Part shown: positions 1 to 8,903 of the stretch, in pieces
Numbering within the stretch: position 1 is the stretch's first letter
Layout of the letters: every line of letters starts with the position of its first letter
NCBI GenBank assembly: GCA_945881735.1
Contig: CAMCVF010000007.1
Coordinates: forward strand, 1 to 64,000
Direction: 5' to 3'
Length of the DNA: 64,000 bases
Source of the DNA: Methylotenera oryzisoli
GTDB lineage: Bacteria; Pseudomonadota; Gammaproteobacteria; Burkholderiales; Methylophilaceae
The notes under the pieces: model-generated
The model's input: the letters and a program-made list of their open reading frames with translations, nothing else
The model's database searches: none
Told to the model about the DNA's origin: nothing
Program-made: the position numbers and the translations under genes

Positions 1-1083
1 CGGGCTATGTTTGCCCGAATCCGCTTGAGTACTTATTTCAAATTCACGCAATAAATCTTTTTGCTTTTCAGTTAATTTAACTGGCGTTTCAACCACCAAA
101 TGCACCATTAAATCGCCATTTTCAGATTGGCGTAGTGGTTTAATACCTTTGCCTTTTAATCTAAATACACCGCCTGTTTGCGTTTCGGCAGGTATCTTCA
201 TTTTGGCAGAACCGCCTAAAGTAGGCACCTCAATTTCGCCACCCAATGCCGCCGTGCTAAAGCTAATTGGCATTTCGCAATGTAAATTGCCGCCATCACG
301 CTGGAATATCTCATGCTGTTTTAAATGCACCACTACATATAAGTCGCCTGTTGGGCCACCGTTTACGCCTGCCTCACCTTCACCACTTAAACGAATACGG
401 TCGCCTTCATCTACACCTGCCGGAATCTTAACCGATAAGGTTTTATTGATTTTTTCACGTCCGGCACCATGACAAGTAACGCATTTGTCATCTTCTTTAA
501 TAACTTTGCCGCTACCATGACATTTTGGACAGGTTTGCTGAACAGAGAAAAAGCCTTGTTGCATGCGTACTTGGCCATGACCAGCGCAAGTAGCACATGT
601 AATCGGTGATTTTCCTGTTTTAGCGCCAGTGCCTTTACAGGTTTCGCATGCCGCTTGCACAGGAATACGTATCTTGGTTTCAGTGCCCTTTGCAGCGTCT
701 TCCAAGCTGATTTCCATGTTGTAACGTAAATCGGCGCCGCGATAAACATTGTTCCGCTGACCACCTTGTCGACCACCACCAAAAATATCACCAAAGATAT
801 CACCAAACGCATCACCAAAACCAGCGCCACCAAAGCCGCCAGCACCTGCTCCTTGTTCTACGCCTGCATGGCCGTATTGATCATAGGCCGCACGTTTTTG
901 GTCATCCGACAACATCTCGTAGGCTTCTTTTGCCTCTTTAAATTGTTCTTCTGCTTTCGGGTTATCTGGATTGCGGTCAGGGTGGTACTTCATCGCTAGT
1001 TTGCGATAAGACTTCTTGATTTCGTCTTCAGAAGCATCTTTGTTTACGCCCAATACTTCGTAATAATCTTTTTTGGTTGCCAT
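1..1083 (-). CDS. dnaJ: Chaperone protein DnaJ (3' end cut by window edge)
   Basis: Hsp40 co-chaperone that delivers unfolded clients to DnaK and stimulates its ATPase in the cytoplasm. The reading frame is open from the ATG at 1083 to the window edge, 361 codons, so only about ten C-terminal residues are missing compared with the usual length of about 370. Visible in order: J domain with the HPD motif (YHPDRNP), a Gly/Phe-rich linker, four zinc-binding CxxCxGxG repeats ([32 protein letters not shown]), and the C-terminal substrate-binding region. It follows dnaK on the same strand, 105 bp downstream, separated by a hairpin that may lower dnaJ expression relative to dnaK. Confidence 0.98.
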   Translation of the reverse strand, partial: MATKKDYYEVLGVNKDASEDEIKKSYRKLAMKYHPDRNPDNPKAEEQFKEAKEAYEMLSDDQKRAAYDQYGHAGVEQGAGAGGFGGAGFGDAFGDIFGDIFGGGRQGGQRNNVYRGADLRYNMEISLEDAAKGTETKIRIPVQAACETCKGTGAKTGKSPITCATCAGHGQVRMQQGFFSVQQTCPKCHGSGKVIKEDDKCVTCHGAGREKINKTLSVKIPAGVDEGDRIRLSGEGEAGVNGGPTGDLYVVVHLKQHEIFQRDGGNLHCEMPISFSTAALGGEIEVPTLGGSAKMKIPAETQTGGVFRLKGKGIKPLRQSENGDLMVHLVVETPVKLTEKQKDLLREFEISTQADSGKHSP

Positions 1084-1132
1084 GTCTGATATCTAATCTA
1101 TTTGAACAGTGATTAATGATTAATTAATAATG

Positions 1133-1167
1133 AAAAATCGTTAGCATCATTTCAGGACGCTAACGAT
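1133..1167 (-). terminator. Hairpin terminator/attenuator between dnaK and dnaJ
   Basis: On the minus strand a 9-bp perfect stem (ATCGTTAGC pairing with GCTAACGAT, 13-nt loop) is followed directly by TTTTT. This is the form of an intrinsic terminator. Since dnaJ follows with no other clear promoter, it probably acts as a partial terminator that sets the DnaK:DnaJ ratio (inference). Confidence 0.7.
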
Positions 1168-1188
1168 TATCGAAAACAAAATTAAAAC

Positions 1189-3114
1189 TTAGTCTTTCTT
1201 CACATCTTCAAACTCAGCGTCTACCACTTCGGCATCTACCGTTTTTTCACCTTCTGGGCTAGGTTGCGCGTTGGACGCATTGGCTTTTGCTTGCTCTTCT
1301 GCATACACTTTTTCACCCAATTTTTGTGATGCTTCCATCAAGGAATTGGTTTTTGCTTCAATGGTGTCTTTATCGTCTGATTGCAGCACATCTTCTACAT
1401 CTTTCAATGCGGTTTCAATGGCAGTTTTTTCAGCTTCATCTAACTTATCACCATGCTCAGTCAATGATTTTTTCACGGAGTGAACCATACCATCGGCTGC
1501 ATTGCGTGCATCAACCAATTCGCGGTATTTCTTATCTTCATCCGCATATTTAATCGCATCATCTTCCATTTGCTGAATTTCAGCTTCAGACAAACCAGAG
1601 TTTGCTTTAATGGTAATTTTATTTTCTTTACCAGTGGTTTTATCTTTAGCAGAAACGTGCAATATGCCGTTGGCGTCAATATCAAAAGTCACTTCAATTT
1701 GCGGCATGCCACGTGGTGCTGGTGGAATGTCTGACAAGTTAAATTGGCCTAGCGATTTATTAGCAGAAGCCATTTCACGCTCACCTTGCAACACTTGAAT
1801 CGTTACAGCATTTTGGTTGTCATCAGCGGTTGAAAACGTTTGGGATGCCTTAGTTGGAATTGTCGTATTTTTCTTGATAACCTTAGTCATCACGCCGCCC
1901 AATGTTTCAATGCCTAAACTTAATGGAGTTACGTCTAATAACAATACGTCTTTAACATCACCTTTCAATACGCCGCCTTGGATAGCAGCCCCTACGGCTA
2001 CAGCTTCATCAGGGTTGACGTCTTTACGTGGCTCTTTGCCAAAGATCTCTTTCACTTTTTCTTGCACTTTAGGCATACGGCTTTGCCCACCAACTAAAAT
2101 CACGTCGGTAATATCGTCAATTGAAACGCCAGCGTCTTTAATCGCAGTGCGGCAAGGTGCCATTGTACGTTCAATTAAGTCCTCAACTAAAGACTCTAAT
2201 TTAGCGCGTGTAATTTTCACTACTAAGTGTTTCGGGCCTGTCGCATCGGCTGTAATGTACGGCAAATTCACTTCCGTTTGAGTAGCACCAGAAAGCTCGA
2301 TTTTTGCTTTTTCAGCCGCTTCTTTCAAACGTTGTTTGGCTAATAAATCATTACGTAAATCTAAGCCGTTATTATCTTTTTTGAACTCATCTGCCAAAAA
2401 GTCGATTAAACGGTTGTCAAAGTCCTCACCACCCAAGAACGTATCGCCGTTGGTTGAAAGCACTTCAAATTGATGTTCGCCATCAATGCTAGAGATTTCA
2501 ATAATTGAAACGTCAAACGTACCGCCGCCCAAGTCATAAACCGCAATCTTGCGGTCGCCTTCTTGCTTATCTAAACCAAACGCTAATGCAGCAGCTGTTG
2601 GCTCATTAATAATACGTTTAACATCTAAACCCGCAATACGGCCCGCATCTTTAGTGGCTTGGCGCTGAGAATCATTAAAGTAAGCAGGAACAGTAATTAC
2701 CGCCTCAGTCACTTCTTCGCCTAGATAGTCTTCCGCTGTTTTTTTCATTTTGCGTAACACTTCAGCCGAAATTTGTGGTGGCGCCATTTTTACGCCGCGC
2801 ACTTCTACCCATGCATCGCCATTTTCATTTTTAGCAATGGTGTATGGCATTAACTTAATGTCTTTTTGCACTTCTTTTTCGTCAAAACGGCGACCGATTA
2901 AACGTTTAACCGCATACAGCGTATTTTTGGGGTTGGTAACCGCTTGGCGTTTAGCTGGTGCGCCCGTTAAAATTTCACCATCTTCTTGGTAGGCGATGAT
3001 TGACGGTGTTGTGCGCGCTCCTTCAGCGTTTTCAATTACGCGTGGTTTGCCACCTTCCATCACAGCGACGCAAGAATTTGTTGTACCTAAATCAATACCA
3101 ATAATTTTGCCCAT
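1189..3114 (-). CDS. dnaK: Chaperone protein DnaK (Hsp70)
   Basis: ATP-dependent cytoplasmic Hsp70 that works with DnaJ and GrpE. 641 residues, normal for the family. The N-terminus [15 protein letters not shown] carries the nucleotide-binding phosphate-1 loop, followed by [13 protein letters not shown] (phosphate 2) and [13 protein letters not shown] (adenosine loop). The substrate-binding domain starts after the conserved linker [15 protein letters not shown], and the acidic tail ends in EFEDVKKD. An ATG eight codons upstream is also in frame, but AAGGA lies about nine bases before the ATG at 3114 and family members begin at this methionine. It lies between grpE and dnaJ in a heat-shock operon. 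Confidence 0.98.
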   Translation of the reverse strand: MGKIIGIDLGTTNSCVAVMEGGKPRVIENAEGARTTPSIIAYQEDGEILTGAPAKRQAVTNPKNTLYAVKRLIGRRFDEKEVQKDIKLMPYTIAKNENGDAWVEVRGVKMAPPQISAEVLRKMKKTAEDYLGEEVTEAVITVPAYFNDSQRQATKDAGRIAGLDVKRIINEPTAAALAFGLDKQEGDRKIAVYDLGGGTFDVSIIEISSIDGEHQFEVLSTNGDTFLGGEDFDNRLIDFLADEFKKDNNGLDLRNDLLAKQRLKEAAEKAKIELSGATQTEVNLPYITADATGPKHLVVKITRAKLESLVEDLIERTMAPCRTAIKDAGVSIDDITDVILVGGQSRMPKVQEKVKEIFGKEPRKDVNPDEAVAVGAAIQGGVLKGDVKDVLLLDVTPLSLGIETLGGVMTKVIKKNTTIPTKASQTFSTADDNQNAVTIQVLQGEREMASANKSLGQFNLSDIPPAPRGMPQIEVTFDIDANGILHVSAKDKTTGKENKITIKANSGLSEAEIQQMEDDAIKYADEDKKYRELVDARNAADGMVHSVKKSLTEHGDKLDEAEKTAIETALKDVEDVLQSDDKDTIEAKTNSLMEASQKLGEKVYAEEQAKANASNAQPSPEGEKTVDAEVVDAEFEDVKKD

Positions 3115-3269
3115 GTTACTTAATCCTTTTTCTTTCAATGTGTCTAATTTAATTTAACAACTAAATTTGCTTATTTTAAAACCTTCATGCATCTTATGTT
3201 GGGTGGTTTTTTCACTTTTCAATAGCCATAAAAACTTGTGGCTGTCGAATTAAATTTTTATCTAGATGC

Positions 3270-3815
3270 TTACTTAGCAACCATCACTAAAGCAGGGCGC
3301 AATACCCGTTCATTCAATATGTAGCCTTTTTGCAGAACGCTAGTCACTGTGTTGGGTTCGCCGCTGTTTTCTAGCATTGAAATCGCCTGATGTTTATTGG
3401 GGTCGAATTTCTCACCCAAAGGGTTAACTTCTACAATATTGAATTTTTCGAACACGGAAGCCAATTGTTTGATGGTGATTTGAATACCGTCTTTGTAGCT
3501 TTGCACATCAGTCGCTTCGATTAGTACCGCAGCGTCTAGGCTGTCTTTTACCGCCAGCAATTCACCACTGAATTTTTCTAACGCAAATTTACGCGCTTTA
3601 TCAATATCATCATTGGCTCGGCGACGGATATTTTCACCCTCAGCTTTTACATACAAAACACTAGCTTTGGCTTCTGCTAACTCAACTTCTAAGGCAGCAA
3701 TTATTGCCTCTGCGGTTAGCGCATCTGTCGCAGCTTGAGTTGTCGGTGTATATTCTGCAGTCTGGTTTTCAGTAAACTGGGTTTCTTCAGGTCTATTTTC
3801 TTCATTCTCGTGCAT
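3270..3815 (-). CDS. grpE: Nucleotide exchange factor GrpE
   Basis: Dimeric nucleotide-exchange factor that releases ADP from DnaK. 181 residues. The N-terminus is acidic and Glu/Thr-rich, as usual, then comes a long helical region (about residues 35-90) with the family signature around [21 protein letters not shown]. The C-terminal beta domain includes [13 protein letters not shown] and the typical ending [18 protein letters not shown] stands about nine bases before the ATG. First gene of the grpE-dnaK-dnaJ operon, preceded by a sigma-32 type promoter. Confidence 0.97.
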   Translation of the reverse strand: MHENEENRPEETQFTENQTAEYTPTTQAATDALTAEAIIAALEVELAEAKASVLYVKAEGENIRRRANDDIDKARKFALEKFSGELLAVKDSLDAAVLIEATDVQSYKDGIQITIKQLASVFEKFNIVEVNPLGEKFDPNKHQAISMLENSGEPNTVTSVLQKGYILNERVLRPALVMVAK

Positions 3816-3866
3816 CTTTTTTTCCTATTTATCTTTGTTAAATCTTAATAACACGTTTTAAGAAAG

Positions 3867-3892
3867 GTGGGGATGCAGAAACGCTTTTCAAG
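3867..3892 (-). promoter_or_regulatory. Heat-shock (sigma-32/RpoH) promoter of grpE-dnaK-dnaJ
   Basis: The minus strand reads CTTGAAA, a 13-base spacer, then CCCCAC, about 50 bp before the grpE start. This matches the RpoH consensus (CTTGAAA, 11-15 bp spacer, CCCCAT-T) with one mismatch. No CIRCE inverted repeat (TTAGCACTC-N9-GAGTGCTAA) is visible nearby, although hrcA is encoded in this window. Induction of the operon by sigma-32 rather than HrcA is therefore the simplest reading. Confidence 0.85.
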
Positions 3893-4047
3893 AGTCAACT
3901 TTAACATTAATGTAAAAGCATTCTAAGCTACCAAGAAAAAAGATTCTCTGAAAAGCTCATGGATATTTGCTTGTAGGGGTGGGGCAGAAATGAAATGGAT
4001 TTTGAATTAAGAATAGCTTAAATATCATGCAAAATTTAAAGCGTTTT

Positions 4048-4923
4048 TTAAGTGCTTGGTGGTGCTTGATTGCGAACCTTGTAGCGATCGTAACTCCACA
4101 AATATTGGTTTGGGCACTGGGATATTGTGTGTGCGATTTCTGCATTTAGTAATGCAGGGCTATCGATACCACCTGCATCAATGGGGCGAATATGGATGTG
4201 ATAGCCGCGACCCCAGTTTAAGCGTTCGCCGAAAGCCATATACACTTGCGCACCAGATTTTTGAGCGAGTTTTGATGCAAGTGTCATAGTGTAAGCGAGG
4301 CGACCAAAAAACGGTGCCCATTCGCCTTCTCCAGTCAGTGGGGCTTGATCTGGCAAAATACCGATTGCTTCACCTCGTTTTAGCGCTTGCAACAATTTTT
4401 TTACGCCTTGCGCGTTGGCTGGCGCCAGAGTGATTTGTCCGCGCTCTCGGCCGCTGCAGATTAGAGGCAATAACCAAGCTTGACGCGGTGGGCGGTAAAG
4501 CACGGTCATTGGTTGTTTTGATCCATAAAAAAGTGAAGTGATTTCAAAACAGCCCAAATGCGGCGTTAAAAAAATAATGCCTTTTTTAGCCTGTAAGGCG
4601 ATTTCTACATGCTCCCAACCATCTACTTTTTTTACCATTTTCAGCACATCGGTTTGCGATTTAAACCAAATGGCGAAGGTTTCAAATACGCTTTTGCTGT
4701 TTTCTATCGCGCTTTTTAAAATAGTTTTGTTGAATGCAGTCTGGCTAATTAAGTGACTTTGCTTTAAGTTTCGGGTGGCGTGTTGGCGTAAATCGCTATT
4801 AAAAATATAGTTAAAAAAGCCAATAAAAACACCAATAACGTGAACGATAGGTAAGGGTAAGTGCCCTAGCAATTTTAAGCTGGAGACAAGGACTTTAGTT
4901 AAAAATGATTTTACTTTATACAT
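4048..4923 (-). CDS. Lipid A biosynthesis acyltransferase, LpxL/HtrB family
   Basis: Predicted inner-membrane acyltransferase that adds a secondary acyl chain to Kdo-lipid A. 291 residues from the ATG at 4923. There is a hydrophobic N-terminal anchor (about residues 5-35) and then the LPLAT core. The catalytic HX4(D/E) motif is seen as HLGCFE, followed by a YRPPRQ block and LPDQAPLTGEGEW, typical of the family. An in-frame ATG at 4944 is possible but lacks a ribosome-binding site. The chosen start overlaps the end of waaC by 8 bp, suggesting coupled translation. Whether it is LpxL or LpxM in specificity cannot be told from sequence. Confidence 0.88.
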   Translation of the reverse strand: MYKVKSFLTKVLVSSLKLLGHLPLPIVHVIGVFIGFFNYIFNSDLRQHATRNLKQSHLISQTAFNKTILKSAIENSKSVFETFAIWFKSQTDVLKMVKKVDGWEHVEIALQAKKGIIFLTPHLGCFEITSLFYGSKQPMTVLYRPPRQAWLLPLICSGRERGQITLAPANAQGVKKLLQALKRGEAIGILPDQAPLTGEGEWAPFFGRLAYTMTLASKLAQKSGAQVYMAFGERLNWGRGYHIHIRPIDAGGIDSPALLNAEIAHTISQCPNQYLWSYDRYKVRNQAPPST

Positions 4924-5893
4924 TGGTAAAAACACCAAAAGCATTGAGCTGCGCTAATACTTCAATTGGTGAAGGCTGCAAATTTTTACCACCTAAATTG
5001 ACGCAAGCCAGTTTGCCTGCCACAACGCCTGTAAGCGCTGGATCGGTGTCAGTATAAATAGCCACTACGTGTTTGTTAAGTGCTGCAGCTAAGTGTGATA
5101 ATCCAGTATCCACACCAACAGCAGCGACTGATTGGCTAATGATGTTGGCAAGTGCCCTAATACTTAGCTTAGGTAACACAACAGCGTTATCTGACTTACT
5201 AGCAATAAGTAGCGCGCGCTGATGTTCAGCCTCACTCGCCCAAGGTAATACTAGTTGAATGTTTTGAGCGGCTAATTGATTAACAAGGCTGAGCCAGTGC
5301 TCTGTTAGCCATAACTTACTATTGCGGCTAGTGCCGTGCAACGCAATGATAAATGGGTGTCTCAAGCTGATTGACGCCTCAAGTTTCGACGCTGCTTGAA
5401 TGCCGTAATCTGGCATGGAAATTGGTGGCGTAAAACCCAAACTAAGTGCGGCAAGAGTGCGGTTTCTAAGCACCGCATGTTGTTGGTAAGAAATGTTAAA
5501 TTTGTGCTGATAAAAACAACTTGCCAGACCCTCGCGTGCCGATTTTTTATCATAACCACATTTATTTTGGCTGTTGGACAAATAGCTCAAAAGAGCGCTC
5601 TTTAGCAAGCCTTGCGCGTCAATCACAATATCATATTGCTGGGATTGAAGTTGCTCCTTGAAAGCGTTGAACTCCTGCCATGTTTTCTGAGTAAACAATG
5701 ATTTACGCCAACGTCGAATGGCTACTTTAATGACTTGATTTATAGCAGCATGCATGGCTGGAATTTCAGCAAAGCTTTCTTCTACCACCCAATCAATTAG
5801 AGCGCTTGAGTATTGTTTTTTAATATCTGCAATGACAGGTAAACAGTGAATAACATCACCCAAAGATGAAGTTTTAATGATTAGGATGCGCAT
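4916..5893 (-). CDS. waaC: LPS heptosyltransferase I (GT9)
   Basis: Adds the first L-glycero-D-manno-heptose to Kdo2-lipid A at the cytoplasmic face. 325 residues. The N-terminus MRILIIKTSSLGDVIHCLPV is the WaaC signature, VVEESFAEIP follows, and the C-terminal nucleotide-sugar site contains GVDTGLSHLAAALN and AIYTDTDPALTG. The ATG at 5893 sits within TGATCATG just after the stop of the upstream heptosyltransferase; a TTG at 5899 is the alternative. Donor ADP-heptose would be supplied by hldD-gmhA-hldE about 13 kb away in this window. Confidence 0.93.
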   Translation of the reverse strand: MRILIIKTSSLGDVIHCLPVIADIKKQYSSALIDWVVEESFAEIPAMHAAINQVIKVAIRRWRKSLFTQKTWQEFNAFKEQLQSQQYDIVIDAQGLLKSALLSYLSNSQNKCGYDKKSAREGLASCFYQHKFNISYQQHAVLRNRTLAALSLGFTPPISMPDYGIQAASKLEASISLRHPFIIALHGTSRNSKLWLTEHWLSLVNQLAAQNIQLVLPWASEAEHQRALLIASKSDNAVVLPKLSIRALANIISQSVAAVGVDTGLSHLAAALNKHVVAIYTDTDPALTGVVAGKLACVNLGGKNLQPSPIEVLAQLNAFGVFTNV

Positions 5894-5895
5894 GA

Positions 5896-6987
5896 TCAAA
5901 CCAATGCCTTGATGACCTCAATGACGCGGCTTGCGGGTAGTTCATCCAAGCATTTGCTGTGGCTATTAATGTGGCGATCGCAACCCTCTAGGTGGCAAGG
6001 CACGCAGTCACCCAAGCCCTGCAGCAAGGCAACGTTCTTAACGTGTTGAGTCGCACCTATCATTTTCCATGGGCTTTCTATTTGCTTATAAGCTTTTGGC
6101 CAAGGCCCCCATTTAACAGGGTTGCTAGGGCCAAACAGCGCAACCGTTGGTGCGCCCATGGCAGCGGCCAAGTGTGTTGCAACAGTATCTGGTCCCACAT
6201 AAACATGCGTTTTATGGAGCAGATAAGACAACTGTGCAAAATTAAGTTGCCCTGCCAAGTTAAGTGTAGAGGCGGGTAATGTGACGAATAAATCTTGAAT
6301 ATAACTCATCTCGCCCGCGTCATTAGAGCCTGTGAGTATCACGCGGATATTGTGCGAATTGAGCCATGTCGCTAAATTTTGCCAAGCGGCTTTAGACCAC
6401 ATTTTATAAGCAAACTTAGGGTAAGTGTGCAGCACGGCATAAGCTTGATGAGCAGAACTTGTATGCGATTGCAAAAGTGCATCCACCTTGTGTTGATCCG
6501 CTTTTGTCCAATGCACATCCACATTGAATTGCGGCGCCAAACCTAGCAAACTTGATAGTTTAAGCCCCATACTGATGGTGTGAGTATTGGTGTTATCAAA
6601 CGCAACCCATTTGTTGAGTAAAAACTTCTTCCAACCCTGATTCTGCTTATCTTCTAGCAAGCCTATGCGCTGCTTGCCCGCCAGCCAAGCGTAAAGCGTG
6701 GCGCGGTCGCTAGGCAAGGCTGAAATCGCCAAATCATAACGGTTCCACAAGCCAAGTATCCATTTAAACGCTGCCCCTTTGGAGGCGTGATTCGGCAAGC
6801 TAATCACTTGATGAATATCTGCATGGTTAGACAAAATATCGCGCGTATTTTCAAATACCAACACATCAATATTTGCCTGCGGCCAAGCGGTTTTAAGGGT
6901 GTGAATAAGTGGCGTTGTCAGTAACACATCACCAATGCGGCGGGTAATGATGACCAAAATTTTGTGAGGCAGTTTTTGATTAAACAT
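5896..6987 (-). CDS. Glycosyltransferase family 9, LPS core heptosyltransferase (WaaQ-like)
   Basis: 363-residue GT9 protein. The N-terminal HKILVIITRRIGDVLLTTPL and the C-terminal YVGPDTVATHLAAAMGAPTV with ALFGPSNPVKWGPW are the donor-binding motifs of heptosyltransferases. It differs from WaaC and WaaF of this window and resembles the WaaQ/heptosyltransferase III branch; the acceptor cannot be assigned from sequence. A Cys/His-containing stretch near the end (CVPCHLEGCDRH) resembles the Cys cluster seen in many heptosyltransferases. It is first in the minus-strand unit with waaC and the acyltransferase, and starts about 110 bp from the divergent gene at 7101. Confidence 0.85.
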   Translation of the reverse strand: MFNQKLPHKILVIITRRIGDVLLTTPLIHTLKTAWPQANIDVLVFENTRDILSNHADIHQVISLPNHASKGAAFKWILGLWNRYDLAISALPSDRATLYAWLAGKQRIGLLEDKQNQGWKKFLLNKWVAFDNTNTHTISMGLKLSSLLGLAPQFNVDVHWTKADQHKVDALLQSHTSSAHQAYAVLHTYPKFAYKMWSKAAWQNLATWLNSHNIRVILTGSNDAGEMSYIQDLFVTLPASTLNLAGQLNFAQLSYLLHKTHVYVGPDTVATHLAAAMGAPTVALFGPSNPVKWGPWPKAYKQIESPWKMIGATQHVKNVALLQGLGDCVPCHLEGCDRHINSHSKCLDELPASRVIEVIKALV

Positions 6988-7100
6988 GGCGGCTTACGCT
7001 GCAATGGCTGAGTTGAGAGTGAGTCCCATATTGCGTATACTGGCTGATGAAAATTGAATTATAACTTGCTATTGAGTTGCGATACACATGAAAGCCGTAA

Positions 7101-8054
7101 ATGCCCAAACTTTACCCTAAGCTTTACATAGACGAATTTGTTGGAATTACGAATCGTTTTGAAACATTACCGCTTGCATTTGCACTTCAAAAAGCCCATG
7201 GACATTCAATTACCTTAAATTGGCATGAGTTAGATAGCTTTAGCGTAAATGGCACGCAAACTGGCAATATTGGCTTTTGGCAAAAGCTGGGCGCAGAGCG
7301 CGTGCGAGATTGCGATGCACAAAAGTTCAACGATTTAAAAGGCCGCAATTTAGTTTTGCGCTCGCTCGATGGCCCATCAGACTTGCTGGACTCAATTTAT
7401 TTGGAGGTTGCGCATAAAATTCGATTAAAACCGCATTTATCCGCCGCCATTCAAGCGAGTTTTACGCCGTATCTGAAGCGTCCGATGGTGGGCGTGCATG
7501 TGCGTCATGGCGATTATCACTTAGAAAATCCAGACCTTTATGTAGTTAAGGGTGTAGAGTGGCCTGCGATTCCCGTATGGTGGTATGAAAAAGTGATGGC
7601 TAACATAGTCGCCAAACAGCCTGACGTGTGCTTTTTGCTATCGAGCACTGGCGACCCGAATAGTTACCCCACTTTACGCAAAAATTTTGATGTGTTTACC
7701 GTGGATGCGCCATCGCCTTATGCCTACAAAGGTACTGACCATCAATCTGCAGTCAACCCTGTGGCAGACCTATTCGCACTGGCGTGTACGCCAGTGATGT
7801 TAGCGACGCCAATTTCTGGTTACTCACATTGGGCGGCCAATGTGTTGGGTGCGGCGACTACTTGTATTGTGCCGCTTGAAGGTGCAACCACTGATAATTT
7901 ACTGTGCGGGCGGGTAGATTTGTATGGCAAACGTTTGTCCGTATGGCGCAATGCGGGGCGCGAAGGCAGCGACACCCAAATGTTAGATGCGGATTTAAGT
8001 GCGATTGATTTTAACAAGCCTGCGCAATTAGACTGGCTGGATTTTAAAGCGTAA
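7101..8054 (+). CDS. Fucosyltransferase-like glycosyltransferase (GVHVRHGDY motif)
   Basis: 317 residues, no signal peptide or membrane segment visible. The central motif GVHVRHGDY (about residues 131-139) matches the H-x-R-x-G-D nucleotide-binding signature of alpha-1,2 and alpha-1,6 fucosyltransferases (GT11, GT23, NodZ) and protein O-fucosyltransferases. Downstream are FLLSSTGDPNSYPTLRK and an acidic/Ser stretch where GT11 proteins place their second motif. It is the only plus-strand gene among the minus-strand LPS core genes. GDP-sugar use and a role in LPS or surface glycan decoration are inferences; it could be a distant relative with another donor. No strong ribosome-binding site precedes the ATG. 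Confidence 0.6.
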   Translation: MPKLYPKLYIDEFVGITNRFETLPLAFALQKAHGHSITLNWHELDSFSVNGTQTGNIGFWQKLGAERVRDCDAQKFNDLKGRNLVLRSLDGPSDLLDSIYLEVAHKIRLKPHLSAAIQASFTPYLKRPMVGVHVRHGDYHLENPDLYVVKGVEWPAIPVWWYEKVMANIVAKQPDVCFLLSSTGDPNSYPTLRKNFDVFTVDAPSPYAYKGTDHQSAVNPVADLFALACTPVMLATPISGYSHWAANVLGAATTCIVPLEGATTDNLLCGRVDLYGKRLSVWRNAGREGSDTQMLDADLSAIDFNKPAQLDWLDFKA

Positions 8055-8154
8055 CCGCGCTATTTTTAGCTGAAATTATTGTTTTAGAGCCTGCCTGCAG
8101 ACCTCGTCCCTAATGGTTCGCAGAGCATCTGTTTTTAGGTTTGATAATTTGAAT

Positions 8155-8901
8155 TTATTGGCTATTTTGCCTTAAAAAAGCCAGTTTTAAATAGCGGTAA
8201 TAAGTGGTTTCTGCATTTGAAACTGCCAATACAAACCCCATTTTGCCATCTAAAAAACCAAGACGCAAAAAGTAAGTTCGTATAAACGCCCAAACGCCAT
8301 GAGCAACCGCACTGCCAAGCGAAGAAGATCTGCCGCGTGCAAGTGACATTAAAGCGCCATCCGTAGAATATCGATTCACTTTATCTAATACTTCTTCTAA
8401 ATTCACATAGCTGATGTGCAATATTGCATTTTTTAAAGTGGCACATACATGAGTTGTGACTAAGCGCTCGTGCACTAAATCGTCGCTAAATCGCGCATGG
8501 TCGCGTTTAAATAAGCGCGTGACGTAATCGGGCGACCAGCCAGAATGCTGCATAAACTGCCCGCAATAACTCGAGCTGCGCGGCATGCGATAGCTCATAT
8601 CGACATTTTCTGCTATCACACGCTTGATTTCCATCTGCAGCTCAGTGCTAATGCGCTCGTCGGCATCTAGAGAAAGCACCCAAGGCTGCGTAGCCAGCGC
8701 CAGCGCACGATTCTTTTGCGCACCAAAGCCGGGCCAGTCTTGAGTTGTCGTGACGTTAGCGCCAAACTGTTTGCAGATATTGACTGTATCGTCTGAGCTG
8801 CCAGAATCCACTACAATAATCTCATCCGCCCAAGCAGCCGAATGCAAGCAATCGGCAATCGCATGCGCTTCATTTTTAGTGATGATGATGACAGATAGCA
8901 T
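8155..8901 (-). CDS. Glycosyltransferase family 2, WaaE/KdtX-like
   Basis: 248-residue cytosolic GT2 enzyme. The N-terminal MLSVIIITKNEAHAIADCL, the VVDSGSSDDTV nucleotide-binding block and the LSLDADERIS metal-binding DxD are all present. The family often called WaaE/KdtX transfers a hexose to the first core heptose (GT2, beta-1,4-glucosyltransferase type). The stop of waaL lies 2 bp upstream of this start, so the two are cotranscribed. The exact sugar cannot be deduced. Confidence 0.85.
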   Translation of the reverse strand: MLSVIIITKNEAHAIADCLHSAAWADEIIVVDSGSSDDTVNICKQFGANVTTTQDWPGFGAQKNRALALATQPWVLSLDADERISTELQMEIKRVIAENVDMSYRMPRSSSYCGQFMQHSGWSPDYVTRLFKRDHARFSDDLVHERLVTTHVCATLKNAILHISYVNLEEVLDKVNRYSTDGALMSLARGRSSSLGSAVAHGVWAFIRTYFLRLGFLDGKMGFVLAVSNAETTYYRYLKLAFLRQNSQ

Positions 8902-8903
8902 GC

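Noticed and set aside
411-845. 144-codon minus-strand frame within dnaJ
   Set aside because: It is an out-of-frame shadow; the dnaJ frame carries all domains.
3816-3960. CIRCE operator upstream of grpE
   Set aside because: No TTAGCACTC-like arm found; only the sigma-32 elements are present.
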